A DNA stretch of 59,545 nucleotides from an uncultured Candidatus Saccharibacteria bacterium (GCA_946804195.1 CAMPEU010000026.1:1-59545), one strand, 5' to 3'; positions 9,114-17,929 are shown, counted from the first letter of the stretch. The notes: generated by a model from the sequence alone, not told the origin. Translations and numbers: made by a program.

Positions 9114-10472
9114 TTAGACATATAAACGCTCCCTTATTTCCGCGACTTGTTCACGAATCATCATATCTAGCTTTATAGACTTCTCTATTTTTTCTATCGA
9201 ATGAATCGCTGTTGTGTGATCTTTTCGACCTAGTTCATTCGCAATCTTTGGAAAGCTCAGATGAAGCTCGCTACGAAGCAAGTACATAGCAATCTGACGC
9301 GGTGTAACGATATGTTTGTCGCGTTGAGCACTGCAAATCTCGGTAGACGAAAGCGAAAAGTACTTTGCCGTCTTGTCGATGATTTGCTTTGAGGTGACAT
9401 GCTGTGGACGGGAACGACGAACATTCCCCAGCAACCCTTCGGCCGTTGTTATGTCTGGAGTAATTCCGCGCATTTCAGAATACGCTAGTAGCTGGTTTAA
9501 TGCTCCTTCGAGTTCACGGATGTTCGTCTTTACGTTATTTGCTAGGTATTCAATCGTTTCACGTTCTAACTCAACACCAGATAGCGAGGCTTTGACTTCG
9601 ATAATCGCACAGCGTGTTTCAAAGTCTGGCATTTGGATATCAATAGGCATACCCATTTCGAACCTACTACGTAAACGTTCTGTTAACGTCGGTATGCTTC
9701 GAGGTGGTTTATCGCTGGTGATGATAATTTGTTTATTGTTTTGATGGAGGGCGTTAAACGTATGAAAGAATTCTTCCTGAGTCTTCTCTTTGTTCGCAAT
9801 AAATTGCATGTCATCAATAATCAAGACATCGACATTGCGATATTTGTCCGAGAAACCTTTCTTTTTGAAACGAATACTTTCTAGGAATTCCTTTACGAAT
9901 GTTTCGGAGCTAATATAGACGACACGTGCATCCGGTTGTTTCTTTACTATTTCATTACCAACAGCTTGCGCCAAGTGTGTCTTACCTAGGCCTACGCCAC
10001 CATACAAAAAGAGCGGATTATATTTGGTACCAGGATATTGAGCAACGGCCTGACATGCGGTGTAAGCGAGGTCATTACTGGATCCAACAATAAAGTTAGA
10101 GAAAGTATAGCGCGGATTCAAGCTACCCGCCTTTGCGGACGATGACGAGGGCGACTTGGAAAGTAGCCGATCCGTAGCATCTGATTGATGGGTTGCAGTT
10201 GTTTCTCGATTCGATGTGATTTTGCGTCCACCAGTTTTTACGACAAAATCAATATGCTTTGGTGTAATGCCATGCTTTGCGAGTACTTGTTGGATTTGGT
10301 CCGCGAATTTCACTTGGAATTGCCTGACGGCAAATATATTAGGAACGGCGATAGTAGCTAGTTCATCATTCGTCTCCAAAAGCTCGGTGTTTTTGAACCA
10401 CGTGACAAAAGTGGCATGCGGAACCGTCAATTCGATTTCACCCAAGACACTTTGCCATAACGAATGTTGCAC
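9114..10472 (-). CDS. dnaA: Chromosomal replication initiator DnaA
   Basis: 452 residues, all four DnaA domains present: N-terminal helicase-loading domain (1-80), variable linker (about 85-120), AAA+ core with Walker A GGVGLGKTHL and Walker B VLIIDDMQF, and a C-terminal DNA-binding domain ending in the DnaA signature GRKDHTTAIHSIEKIE. The start is a GTG at 10472-10470 preceded by GAGGGG. DnaA binds boxes in the flanking gaps and melts the origin. DnaA boxes also occur upstream of the gene (10552-10646), which would allow autoregulation. Confidence 0.98.
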   Translation of the reverse strand: MQHSLWQSVLGEIELTVPHATFVTWFKNTELLETNDELATIAVPNIFAVRQFQVKFADQIQQVLAKHGITPKHIDFVVKTGGRKITSNRETTATHQSDATDRLLSKSPSSSSAKAGSLNPRYTFSNFIVGSSNDLAYTACQAVAQYPGTKYNPLFLYGGVGLGKTHLAQAVGNEIVKKQPDARVVYISSETFVKEFLESIRFKKKGFSDKYRNVDVLIIDDMQFIANKEKTQEEFFHTFNALHQNNKQIIITSDKPPRSIPTLTERLRSRFEMGMPIDIQMPDFETRCAIIEVKASLSGVELERETIEYLANNVKTNIRELEGALNQLLAYSEMRGITPDITTAEGLLGNVRRSRPQHVTSKQIIDKTAKYFSLSSTEICSAQRDKHIVTPRQIAMYLLRSELHLSFPKIANELGRKDHTTAIHSIEKIEKSIKLDMMIREQVAEIRERLYV

Positions 10473-10740
10473 TATTTTCCCCTCAAACTTCCCTTGCGGT
10501 ATCGTAAATAACGACGACCTTTACTGGTATTAACTATAAGTGAGCACTGACTTTTCCACAAGCTATAAAATAAACAACAACTGTAAAGTTGATAGGTGAG
10601 CTACTTTTCCACAATTTAGCTCCACCACTGGTAAATGTGTGGATAAAAGCGTGCAAAAAGTGGAAAACAAAACAATGATAAGTAGTGAATAGTGTCAGAG
10701 CCTTGATAAAAAGACCAAAATAAGTTAAAATACTCGAGAT
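10473..10740. promoter_or_regulatory. dnaA-rpmH divergent gap with second DnaA-box cluster
   Basis: The region separates divergent dnaA and rpmH. It holds a perfect DnaA box on the minus strand (TTATCCACA, 10638-10646) and two TTTTCCACA variants on plus (10552-10560 and 10605-10613), plus a weaker box-like AGTGGAAAA at 10660-10668. The cluster may be a second origin lobe, as in bipartite Gram-positive origins, or a DnaA autoregulatory site. The rpmH promoter lies at its right end. Confidence 0.6.
10703..10731 (+). promoter_or_regulatory. rpmH promoter
   Basis: TTGATA (10703-10708), a 17-bp spacer and TAAAAT (10726-10731) make a near-consensus sigma-70-type promoter. The expected start of transcription is about 2-3 nt before the rpmH ATG at 10741, so the mRNA would be almost leaderless. 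Confidence 0.8.
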
Positions 10741-10878
10741 ATGCCAAAAAGAACACACCAACCACATACTCGTCATCGCGCAAGGACACATGGCTTTCGA
10801 GCACGTATTGCGACAAAGGCGGGACGTGCATTACTGAAACGTCGTCGCACAAAAGGACGAGCAAAGATTTCGATCTAA
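10741..10878 (+). CDS. rpmH: 50S ribosomal protein L34
   Basis: A 45-residue, extremely basic protein beginning [19 protein letters not shown], with the family pattern of an N-terminal PK-RT-QP and a C-terminal [12 protein letters not shown]34 is a small structural protein of the large ribosomal subunit. It has its own promoter and is followed at once by a strong terminator. It occupies the position next to rnpA that is usual near bacterial origins. Confidence 0.96.
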   Translation: MPKRTHQPHTRHRARTHGFRARIATKAGRALLKRRRTKGRAKISI

Positions 10879-10909
10879 AAAAATCCCGGTAACGTTACCG
10901 GGATTTTTT
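10877..10909 (+). terminator. Rho-independent terminator after rpmH
   Basis: AAAATCCCGGTAAC is followed at once by its complement GTTACCGGGATTTT, making a perfect inverted repeat with a run of T at its end. It lies directly at the rpmH stop codon and only 17 nt before the rnpA start, so rnpA is reached by readthrough or by a separate promoter. Confidence 0.9.
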
Positions 10910-10925
10910 GTTGTATTCTAAATAT

Positions 10926-11273
10926 ATGTTAGCTTTTAGAAATCGTTTTCATGGTCATGGCAGTTTGAAGTATGTATACACTCATGGTAAAGCTATTCGA
11001 TCGCGACTCGTCACCCTAAAATATACGACTCACCCAAAGCGCAAAGATCAGCGTATTGCTGTTGTTGTGAGTAAAAAAGTAGTTAAAGGTGCTGTAGGAC
11101 GAAATCGAATCAGGCGGCGCATTTATGAAGTAGTGCGACATGAGTTACCTAATGTTCAACCGAGCAAAGATTTGGTGTTGATTGTTTTTTCCGCCGAGCT
11201 ACTTACGATTACCCATGAAGAATTAGTGAGTACGATTCAGCAATTATTCAAGGACGCCGGCGTCTACCGATAA
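10926..11273 (+). CDS. rnpA: Ribonuclease P protein component
   Basis: 115 residues. The diagnostic RNR motif is present in VSKKVVKGAVGRNRIRRRIYEVVR, as is the N-terminal aromatic/basic LAFRNRFHGHG segment. It binds the RNase P RNA and helps mature the 5' ends of tRNAs. I choose ATG 10926 rather than the in-frame TTG at 10908, which lies inside the rpmH terminator. The rnpB RNA gene is not seen in this window. Confidence 0.93.
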   Translation: MLAFRNRFHGHGSLKYVYTHGKAIRSRLVTLKYTTHPKRKDQRIAVVVSKKVVKGAVGRNRIRRRIYEVVRHELPNVQPSKDLVLIVFSAELLTITHEELVSTIQQLFKDAGVYR

Positions 11274-11297
11274 ATAGCAATCAGTCCTAAGAAGTGA

Positions 11298-11303
11298 TAT
11301 AAT
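11298..11303 (+). promoter_or_regulatory. Extended -10 element upstream of yidC
   Basis: TGATATAAT (11295-11303) fits the extended -10 form TGnTATAAT. It lies 41 nt before the yidC ATG, so this mRNA would have a normal leader, unlike many other operons here. Confidence 0.55.
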
Positions 11304-11344
11304 AAAGAAAATCACCATATTACCTACGTGGAGTAGTAAGAAAC

Positions 11345-12301
11345 ATGAATATTTTTGAGTTTTTAATCGTACAACCCCTGTTTAACTTGTTAATGGCATT
11401 ATATAATGTCATCCCTGGCGGAGACTTTGGTGTTAGTATTGTTATCTTTACGATCTTGTTGCGCATTGTCATGTATCCGCTAGTAAAAAAGCAATTACAT
11501 CAGACAAAGCTGATGAGAAAATTGCAGCCAGAGCTAGAACGAATTAAAAAACAAACCAAGGGAAATCGACAATTGCAGGGAATTCAGATGATGGAACTCT
11601 ACAAGAGTCGTGGCGTTAGCCCGTTTCGCTCAATTGGGATTTTGCTTGTACAACTTCCAATATTCATAGCACTTTATCTTGTGATTCAGGTGTTTGTTCA
11701 CCGAGCGGAGTTTGCTAAATATACATATGATTTTTTGGAAAATCTTCCATCAATAAAACACATCGTAGATAACCCGCAATTATTTAACGAGACGTTCCTA
11801 GGCGTCGTCAACTTGACGCAATCAGCATTCGCTAATGGCAATGTCAATCTCGTCCTTGTTGCTTTGGCGATTGCGGCAGCTGTTGGACAATTCTACCAAT
11901 CACGACAGGTAATGCCACAGGATCCATCAAAGAACCGTCGTCTACGTGACATCATGAGTGACGCGGCAAGCGGCAAGGAAGCTGATCAATCAGAAATCAA
12001 TGGCGCGATAATGGGCAAGATGATTTACGTGCTACCTTTTTTCATGCTGTTCATTATGCTCAGCTTGCCGGGTGCTATTGCGCTCTACTATGCAACATCA
12101 ACCTTCGTTGCGCTTATTCAACAAACGCATATCCTCAAACAGGACGAAGAAGAGATGGAAGAAATTATCGATCATCCAGTGAAGAAATCTGGCAAAAAGG
12201 CGACTGCAAAAGCACGGGCAAAGCAAGCAAGTGATGCAACCGTAACTCGAATCGTGGCAAAATCATCAAAAAAGAACAAGAGTACCAAGGGAGGTAAATG
12301 A
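11345..12301 (+). CDS. yidC: Membrane protein insertase YidC/Oxa1
   Basis: 318 residues, the short form typical of monoderm bacteria without the large periplasmic domain. Hydrophobic segments are seen near 5-20, 28-50, 95-120, 160-185 and 225-255, with the conserved helix SIVIFTILLRIVMYPLVKKQ and a basic C-terminal tail (about 275-318) that may contact ribosomes. YidC inserts membrane proteins alone or with Sec. The stop overlaps the start of the Jag-like gene. Confidence 0.93.
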   Translation: MNIFEFLIVQPLFNLLMALYNVIPGGDFGVSIVIFTILLRIVMYPLVKKQLHQTKLMRKLQPELERIKKQTKGNRQLQGIQMMELYKSRGVSPFRSIGILLVQLPIFIALYLVIQVFVHRAEFAKYTYDFLENLPSIKHIVDNPQLFNETFLGVVNLTQSAFANGNVNLVLVALAIAAAVGQFYQSRQVMPQDPSKNRRLRDIMSDAASGKEADQSEINGAIMGKMIYVLPFFMLFIMLSLPGAIALYYATSTFVALIQQTHILKQDEEEMEEIIDHPVKKSGKKATAKARAKQASDATVTRIVAKSSKKNKSTKGGK

Positions 12302-12762
12302 TGAGTAGCGAAGAAGCAGTAGAATTTGCAAAAAAATATCTCACAGATATCCTGTCATTCTATGGGGTAAATGTAGATATTGATGCAAGTGTAGACGAGA
12401 ATACAATTGAACTTTCGGTCCCTTCGACAGAATTTAACAGTCTTCTTATCGGTCGAAATGCCGAGACACTTCGTAGTATGCAATTGATTCTAACAACAGC
12501 ACTTCGCAGTAAGGATGCTGACGTTGCACGTGTAAATATAGATATCGCTGATTACAAAAAACAGCGTGCCGAAAAGATCGCCGCACAGGCTCGTGAATGG
12601 ATCGAAGAAGTACGTAGTTCTGGTGATTCAAAAGTTGTTAGTATGAATGCGGCTGATAGGCGTATTGTTCACGGTGTTGCCGGTGAATATTCGGACATAG
12701 AGACATTTTCCGAGGGCGAAGGTCGTGATCGCAAAATTGTCATAGCTCAGCAGAGTTCTTAG
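12298..12762 (+). CDS. jag: Jag/SpoIIIJ-associated RNA-binding protein (KH-R3H)
   Basis: 154 residues. A KH-like domain (about 35-95, with SLLIGRNAETLRSMQLI) is followed by an R3H domain (about 95-150, with MNAADRRIVHGVAGE), the domain order of the Jag/KhpB family of RNA-binding proteins encoded next to yidC. The start ATG-ATG overlaps the yidC stop and is preceded by GGGAGGT; either ATG is possible. The usual N-terminal Jag-N domain is absent or very short. Its TAG stop overlaps the stop of the convergent glycosyltransferase gene in the shared TTAG at 12759-12762. Confidence 0.88.
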   Translation: MMSSEEAVEFAKKYLTDILSFYGVNVDIDASVDENTIELSVPSTEFNSLLIGRNAETLRSMQLILTTALRSKDADVARVNIDIADYKKQRAEKIAAQAREWIEEVRSSGDSKVVSMNAADRRIVHGVAGEYSDIETFSEGEGRDRKIVIAQQSS

Positions 12763-13859
12763 TTCTTTGCGTCTTTGAGCGCCTCGTTGTAGACTTCTAA
12801 TGTTTGTTTAGCCATTCTGTCCCATGAATATTTTTTCACCTGCTCCTGCCCTTTTTTTCGTAATTCATTTCGCAGATCTTTGTCATCAAGGATTCGAGAA
12901 ATTTTATCCACCATATCGTCCGTGTCCGTAGGGTCAAAGTATAGCGCCGCATCACCTAAGACTTCAGGTAAGCAAGTGGTGTTGCTACTAGCAACAGGTG
13001 CACCGTACTGCATTGCTTCTAGTGGCGGGAGGCCAAATCCTTCCATGAGTGATGGGAATATATATGCTTTGCAGTTCTGATATAGCCATGCCAATTGTGC
13101 GTCTGACATGAATCCGACGAAGTCCACGTTGGTATAATCTTTGTCCCGGACCCATTCCATATCACTTAATCGTAGTTTGTCTTTTGAGCCAACAATAACG
13201 AGTCGAAGATCGGGGTGCTGCACTAAAAGCTCTTGATGTGCTTTGATAAGGGTGCGATTGTTTTTGTATGATTCAGCTCGGCCAACATACATTATGTAGT
13301 CACGATTTTTGAATTGTTTTATGGTTTCAGGGTATTCACTAAACTGTTCTGCAGCGGGGTATGCGACAGTTATTTTGTTGGTGTTAATATGTACAAAATG
13401 CAAAATGTCCTTTTTGCTATAGTTACTAATGGTGATAACATGCTTACTGCGTTGTGCAACTTTTTTTAGTAAACCTGCGAATATATATTTTTTTATTTTT
13501 AGCTCGATACTATTCATATCATTACTGTCTATGCGCAATAAGTTCAGATCTAAAATAGAAGTGACTGACAGTCCTTTATATAGCAGCGGTTGTTGTGGCA
13601 TGCAAAAATGAACAAGATCCGGGTTTAGCTTTTTTAAAAATGTATTAAACCCTAACTGTTCATCAAGGGAATAATTTTCAAAATCAGCAATAATAACCTT
13701 AAAATTTTTTGTAGTTGGCTTCCAGTATTCTTTATCTTTTTTACGTACTAATACACTAAATTTATGGGGTGAGTCCAGCTTTTCCAAATGCGTTAATAAA
13801 CGCTCAATATAACGCCCCGTTCCACTACTAATGATGCGTGCGTCGATAGCAATGTGCAT
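12759..13859 (-). CDS. GT4-family glycosyltransferase
   Basis: 366 residues with two Rossmann-like halves. The N-terminus MHIAIDARIISSGTGRYIERLL carries the acceptor-side Gly-rich loop; the C-terminal half has YIMYVGRAESYKNN and the E-x7-E type motif MEGFGLPPLEAMQYGAPVASS typical of GT4 retaining transferases. It probably uses a nucleotide sugar at the cytoplasmic membrane face. Its start shares one base with the stop of the upstream GT2 gene (TAATG), so the two are translationally coupled. Confidence 0.87.
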   Translation of the reverse strand: MHIAIDARIISSGTGRYIERLLTHLEKLDSPHKFSVLVRKKDKEYWKPTTKNFKVIIADFENYSLDEQLGFNTFLKKLNPDLVHFCMPQQPLLYKGLSVTSILDLNLLRIDSNDMNSIELKIKKYIFAGLLKKVAQRSKHVITISNYSKKDILHFVHINTNKITVAYPAAEQFSEYPETIKQFKNRDYIMYVGRAESYKNNRTLIKAHQELLVQHPDLRLVIVGSKDKLRLSDMEWVRDKDYTNVDFVGFMSDAQLAWLYQNCKAYIFPSLMEGFGLPPLEAMQYGAPVASSNTTCLPEVLGDAALYFDPTDTDDMVDKISRILDDKDLRNELRKKGQEQVKKYSWDRMAKQTLEVYNEALKDAKN

Positions 13860-14803
13860 TATTTTTTAACCTTTGGTTTATGGTATTTATCAATAAAATA
13901 TAAAGGACGCTTCTTTGTTTCGTTGAAAATTCTACCCACGTATTCACCGATGATACCTAATGATATTAATTGTACACCACCCAGGAATAGAATCGCAGCC
14001 ATGATTGAAGGGTATCCTGCTAGATCGCTACCGAATAACATAGTTCGAATGACTAAGTACAGGATATACATAAATGCAAATAGTGATACTATCATTCCTA
14101 TTCCAGTTGAAAAACGCAAAGGAGTGGTCGTGAATGAAACGATACCATCAATAGCCAAGTTAACTAATTTGAAATAATTCCATTTTGTCTTGCCCGCAAT
14201 ACGAGGCTCTCGAATGTAGGTAATTTCATGCTTATTATAACCAATCCAGCTAAACAGACCCTTGGTATATCGTTCGTGTTCACGCAGTTGTTTTAGCGCA
14301 TCAATACATCGTCTGTCTAATAGGCGAAAATCCCCAGCATCACGTTGTATTGGAATTTCCGTGGACCGCTGTAATAACCGATAAAAAACTGACGCCGTTA
14401 TACGTTTTAGCCAAGATTCGCCTTGTCGATCAGTACGTCGAGCATAGATATCGTCATAACCTTGCTCCCAAAGTCTTAGCATGTCAGCAATTAATTCCGG
14501 CGGATCCTGTAAGTCTGCATCGATGATAATTAGAGCATCAGACTCAACACGGTCTATGCCTGCAATCATTGCTATTTCTTTGCCAAAATTTCGGGATAAA
14601 TTAATATAGCCAACTCGCCCGTCCTTCTCAGCCAATTTCTTTATAATAGTTAAAGTGTTATCGTGACTGCCATCGTTAACAAATAAAAATTCAAAATTGT
14701 AGTTAGTTGCGGTTTGTGACATTTTTTTCAAACGGCTATAAAGTTTAGGCACAGTTAATTCTTCGTTAAATGTAGGAATGAGTACCGTGATTGATTGTGT
14801 CAT
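13859..14803 (-). CDS. GT2-family polyprenyl-phosphate glycosyltransferase
   Basis: 314 residues. An N-terminal GT-A domain has VLIPTFNEELTVPKL, the VNDGSHDNT and DADLQDPPE acidic motifs and a QRDAGDFRLLDRR segment. Two C-terminal transmembrane helices (about 225-255 and 262-290) follow. This is the DPM1/GtrB/ArnC layout, whose members load a sugar onto undecaprenyl phosphate. I choose the ATG at 14803 over the in-frame TTG at 14809: an extended -10 ends 8 nt before this ATG, giving a leaderless transcript. Confidence 0.88.
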   Translation of the reverse strand: MTQSITVLIPTFNEELTVPKLYSRLKKMSQTATNYNFEFLFVNDGSHDNTLTIIKKLAEKDGRVGYINLSRNFGKEIAMIAGIDRVESDALIIIDADLQDPPELIADMLRLWEQGYDDIYARRTDRQGESWLKRITASVFYRLLQRSTEIPIQRDAGDFRLLDRRCIDALKQLREHERYTKGLFSWIGYNKHEITYIREPRIAGKTKWNYFKLVNLAIDGIVSFTTTPLRFSTGIGMIVSLFAFMYILYLVIRTMLFGSDLAGYPSIMAAILFLGGVQLISLGIIGEYVGRIFNETKKRPLYFIDKYHKPKVKK

Positions 14804-14811
14804 ATGCAATT

Positions 14812-14820
14812 AGTATAACA
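14812..14820 (-). promoter_or_regulatory. Extended -10 for leaderless GT2 operon
   Basis: The minus strand reads TGTTATACT, with the -10 TATACT at 14812-14817. It ends 8 nt before the ATG at 14803, and no Shine-Dalgarno sequence lies between. Confidence 0.6.
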
Positions 14821-14893
14821 TTATCTATAAGAGGTGATTTGCCAATTTCTTTATTGGAAGGATATAATATATCGAGAAAATCAAGGAGGTGTT

Positions 14894-15442
14894 ATGTCCG
14901 AGCTTCACCGGCATTTGAAATCAATAAATGATCAGAATTTTTCTGAAAAAAGTAAAGTCGTTCAAGATATAAGGCAATCCCTGAAATCCGGGGGTTATGA
15001 AATAGTAGAGTCGGTAGATAGTAAACCATGGGGTGCATATTTTCGTATAAATAGTGATTTAGCTGGAAAATTCATTGAAGAGTTTTTCCCCGGCTTATCG
15101 CTAGAAGAGGCGCAGCTCGGCATAGAGAATGCCGAGCTTAGTCCAAAAATTCTCCTTGTACAACAAGAACAGCGTCTTAGTTGGCAATATCACGATAGGC
15201 GAGCGGAGAGATGGATCTTTCTAACAGGAGGTGGATACCACAAGAGTAAAAATAATGAACAAGGCGAATTAATTTCTGCTCAACCTGGTGACTGGGTTCA
15301 GTTTGAAAAAGGTGAGCGTCATAGGTTGGTAGGATCGACTGGTATTTGGACGGTTGTCGCTGAGATTTGGCAACACACCGATTCAGTAAATCCTTCAAAT
15401 GAGGAAGATATTGTGCGAGTCGCTGATGACTATCAGCGCTAA
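14894..15442 (+). CDS. Cupin protein resembling type II mannose-6-phosphate isomerase domain
   Basis: 182 residues. A KPWGAYFRI segment (about 44-52) and the cupin motif LSWQYHDRRAERWIFLTGGG, followed later by GDWVQFEKGERHRLVG, match the C-terminal isomerase domain of bifunctional ManC/PMI enzymes; the Gln, His, Glu and second His that bind metal are present. Fructose-6-P to mannose-6-P conversion is the expected reaction. The ATG at 14894 is set by a perfect AAGGAGGTG. It stands just before gmd, and the ManC at 40648 lacks this domain, so it may supply it. The N-terminal 40 residues are of unknown role. Confidence 0.7.
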   Translation: MSELHRHLKSINDQNFSEKSKVVQDIRQSLKSGGYEIVESVDSKPWGAYFRINSDLAGKFIEEFFPGLSLEEAQLGIENAELSPKILLVQQEQRLSWQYHDRRAERWIFLTGGGYHKSKNNEQGELISAQPGDWVQFEKGERHRLVGSTGIWTVVAEIWQHTDSVNPSNEEDIVRVADDYQR

Positions 15443-15498
15443 TCTTGTGTATAATAATAACTAGTTGATTATCAAAAAAATACGAGGATTTAAACAAC

Positions 15499-16497
15499 AT
15501 GTCTGACACGAATAAAAGAGCACTTATCACTGGAATCACTGGACAAGACGGGGGTCATCTTGCTGCTTTGTTGCACGAAAAGGGATATGAAGTTTTCGGG
15601 ATTATTAGAGGCCAGCATAATCCAAGGAGGCAAATCACGCAACAAGAGTTTCCGTATGTTAATTTGATTGATGCTGATTTGACAGATCAATCTTCGCTCG
15701 TACGGGCAATGCAATTGGCGAAACCGGACGAAGTATATAATCTTGCAGCTATTAGCCATGTAGGTTATTCCTTTAAAAATCCACAGCTGACGGCAGATGT
15801 AACGGGTAAAGGTGTTTTAAATATGCTTGAAGCGGTTCGGCTTACGGACAAAGATAGAAACGTTCGTTTTTACCAAGCTTCTACTTCAGAAATGTTTGGT
15901 GGCCTCGACTATAATCGACCCGAAAAAGGTTATGACGAAAATTCACATTTTCACCCCCGTAGCCCGTATGGTGTTGCAAAACTATATGGTCACTGGATAA
16001 CAAAGAATTATCGTGAAAGTTACGATATGTACAATGTTTCGGGAATATTATTCAATCATGAAGGCGAACGACGAGGCGTGGAGTTTGTTACGCGCAAAAT
16101 TACACATGCAGTTGCTCGAATTAAGCTAGGGCTTCAGGATCATATTGAATTGGGCGATTTATGGCCAAAGCGTGACTGGGGTTACGCGGGTGACTATGTC
16201 GAAGGAATGTGGCGTATGTTGCAACAAGATAAACCTGATGACTATGTGCTTGCCACGGGTGAAACTCACACAATCGAAGAGTTTCTCGACCTTGCATTTA
16301 AAGAAATTGGTATCGAAGATTGGAAGCCATATGTTAAGCAAAACCCAGCGTTTATGCGTCCTGCTGAAGTAGATATACTTTTAGGAAATCCAGAAAAAGC
16401 CGAAAAAGTACTCGGCTGGGAACGCAAGGTTGATTTCCCTGGTTTGGTTAAATTAATGGTAGAGCACGACCTAACGATTGAAGAGACGAAAATCTAG
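15499..16497 (+). CDS. gmd: GDP-mannose 4,6-dehydratase
   Basis: 332 residues of the short-chain dehydrogenase fold. The NADP-binding loop is TGITGQDGGHLA; the catalytic Thr/Ser-Glu region is STSEMFGG, and the Tyr-x3-Lys pair is in SPYGVAKLYGHW. The family signature NHEGERRGVEFVTRKITHAVARI is clear. It makes GDP-4-keto-6-deoxy-mannose. With rmd at 17009 it would yield GDP-D-rhamnose. A TATAAT at 15450-15455 and an ACGAGG site give an ordinary 5' leader. Confidence 0.95.
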   Translation: MSDTNKRALITGITGQDGGHLAALLHEKGYEVFGIIRGQHNPRRQITQQEFPYVNLIDADLTDQSSLVRAMQLAKPDEVYNLAAISHVGYSFKNPQLTADVTGKGVLNMLEAVRLTDKDRNVRFYQASTSEMFGGLDYNRPEKGYDENSHFHPRSPYGVAKLYGHWITKNYRESYDMYNVSGILFNHEGERRGVEFVTRKITHAVARIKLGLQDHIELGDLWPKRDWGYAGDYVEGMWRMLQQDKPDDYVLATGETHTIEEFLDLAFKEIGIEDWKPYVKQNPAFMRPAEVDILLGNPEKAEKVLGWERKVDFPGLVKLMVEHDLTIEETKI

Positions 16498-17006
16498 TGC
16501 CACAAGGCTATCTAACCGACGAAGACTACAAGCTCGTTACAAATTCAGTCCCAATTATTTGCGTGGATATCTTACCAGTAATGCAAGATGAGATGGGTGC
16601 CTGGAAAGTTGGAGTAATTAAACGTGCTACGGGATCACAAGTCGGAAAGCTGACAATTCTAGGTGGGCGTATCTTTCACTCTGAGACCGTAGGAGAATCT
16701 ATTCATCGACATCTTCGGACCGACCTGCAAATCGGTTCATTTGCCTATTGCGAGGGTATATCCGAAGATGCGCCATTCATGGTTCAGCAGTATTTTCAAA
16801 AAGATTCGAGTGATTCGGATACGTATGGCTTTGATCCAACTAAACACGCTCTTGCCTTAACATACCTGATAGAGATTAAAGAAACGCCGAATCCAGTTAA
16901 TGAAGCATCGGAATTTCAATGGATCGATAGCATTAGCGAGAAAGTTTTTGGCTTTAATCAGCAGTTAGTTGTAGTGCGAGCGTTAGACTATTTATCTAGT
17001 CACTAG
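16497..17006 (+). CDS. Nudix-like protein with degenerate Nudix box
   Basis: 169 residues. Overall order (LTILGGRIFHSETVGESIHRHLRTDLQIG, then WIDSIS) resembles Nudix hydrolases, especially the GDP-mannose hydrolase branch found beside GDP-sugar genes. The REUXEE core is replaced by RHLRTDL, so the usual metal-binding glutamates are missing and catalysis is doubtful. It starts with GTG sharing the G of the gmd stop (TAGTG), hence translation is probably coupled to gmd. A sugar-nucleotide sensor or a non-standard hydrolase are both possible. Confidence 0.6.
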   Translation: MPQGYLTDEDYKLVTNSVPIICVDILPVMQDEMGAWKVGVIKRATGSQVGKLTILGGRIFHSETVGESIHRHLRTDLQIGSFAYCEGISEDAPFMVQQYFQKDSSDSDTYGFDPTKHALALTYLIEIKETPNPVNEASEFQWIDSISEKVFGFNQQLVVVRALDYLSSH

Positions 17007-17008
17007 TA

Positions 17009-17923
17009 TTATGAAACCGAGTTAACGAAGTCGGCAATTGTTTGAGACGCGCTGATTTCTGGATGCCAGCCTAACTCATCCTGTATGCGAGAACTGTCGC
17101 CGGTAATTTCTGGAATATCAGTCGGTCGAACTAATCGAGGGTCAACTTCAAAGGTAATTTCATTACGTCCCATCGTTGATTTGAGGATGCCCAAAAGCTC
17201 CTTACCAGATAGGCTTTTTCCTGAACAAACATTATATATTGGTAACTTTAGTTTCGGTGCTAATACTAGCTTCGTATATGCTCGTGCGATATCGCGAACG
17301 TCAGTGTAATCACGCTTAGTCTCGATATTTCCGACAGAAATAACATCTCCACTTGTACTAGATATTCGATCATAAAAATCAGGTAATATAAATCCTTTTG
17401 CCTGACCTGGACCGATATGGTTGAATGGTCGGGCGACAACACAGTCCAGCCCTCGTTGACGGTAGTAGATAATCTGGTTTTCAGTCAGGACCTTACTGAC
17501 CACATACGGCGATGTTAAGCCAAGCTCTCCATCTTCGCTAATTGGCAATGATTGATTAGGACTATAAATAGCACCACTACTCACGATGACGATCCTAGGG
17601 TGTTGTTCCTGTTTTTGATAATATTCACATAAGTTTGTAACGATTGCACTATTCATGTTGATATAGCGTTGCGGATCATCAAAAGATGGGCCGACGGCGG
17701 CAAGTCCAGCTAAATTTATAACGCCATCAACTTCTCCTGTTTCCGGCCAAGCAGCAACAAGATCTTGCTTGTAGTATTCTTCCACGACATCAGCTAAGTC
17801 GCTACTGACCTCAGGCTCGTGACCAACTCCGATGACGGAGACATTATTTTTTATCAGTTCACGGGCAAGGTGGTGTCCGACAAATCCATTTATTCCAGTA
17901 ACAACTACGCGTTTTTTTGACAT
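17009..17923 (-). CDS. rmd: NAD-dependent epimerase/reductase, probable GDP-6-deoxy-D-mannose reductase
   Basis: 304 residues of the extended SDR family. Nucleotide-binding loop TGINGFVGHHLA, catalytic SSGAIY and Tyr-x3-Lys in YVVSKVLTENQ are present, followed by RPFNHIGPGQAKGFI, which is characteristic of Rmd-type reductases. It would reduce the Gmd product to GDP-D-rhamnose. It converges on the gmd-Nudix pair with a 2-nt gap. A GDP-fucose synthase or another 4-reductase cannot be excluded from motifs alone. Confidence 0.78.
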   Translation of the reverse strand: MSKKRVVVTGINGFVGHHLARELIKNNVSVIGVGHEPEVSSDLADVVEEYYKQDLVAAWPETGEVDGVINLAGLAAVGPSFDDPQRYINMNSAIVTNLCEYYQKQEQHPRIVIVSSGAIYSPNQSLPISEDGELGLTSPYVVSKVLTENQIIYYRQRGLDCVVARPFNHIGPGQAKGFILPDFYDRISSTSGDVISVGNIETKRDYTDVRDIARAYTKLVLAPKLKLPIYNVCSGKSLSGKELLGILKSTMGRNEITFEVDPRLVRPTDIPEITGDSSRIQDELGWHPEISASQTIADFVNSVS

Positions 17924-17929
17924 AAACTT

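Noticed and set aside
8855-9121. 88-codon open frame on the minus strand across the dnaN-dnaA gap
   Set aside because: It covers the DnaA boxes and the trio element, has no family features, and is best explained as chance in the origin region.
10534-10864. Two open frames on the minus strand between rpmH and dnaA
   Set aside because: They lie antisense to rpmH and over DnaA boxes, with unlikely composition; chance frames.
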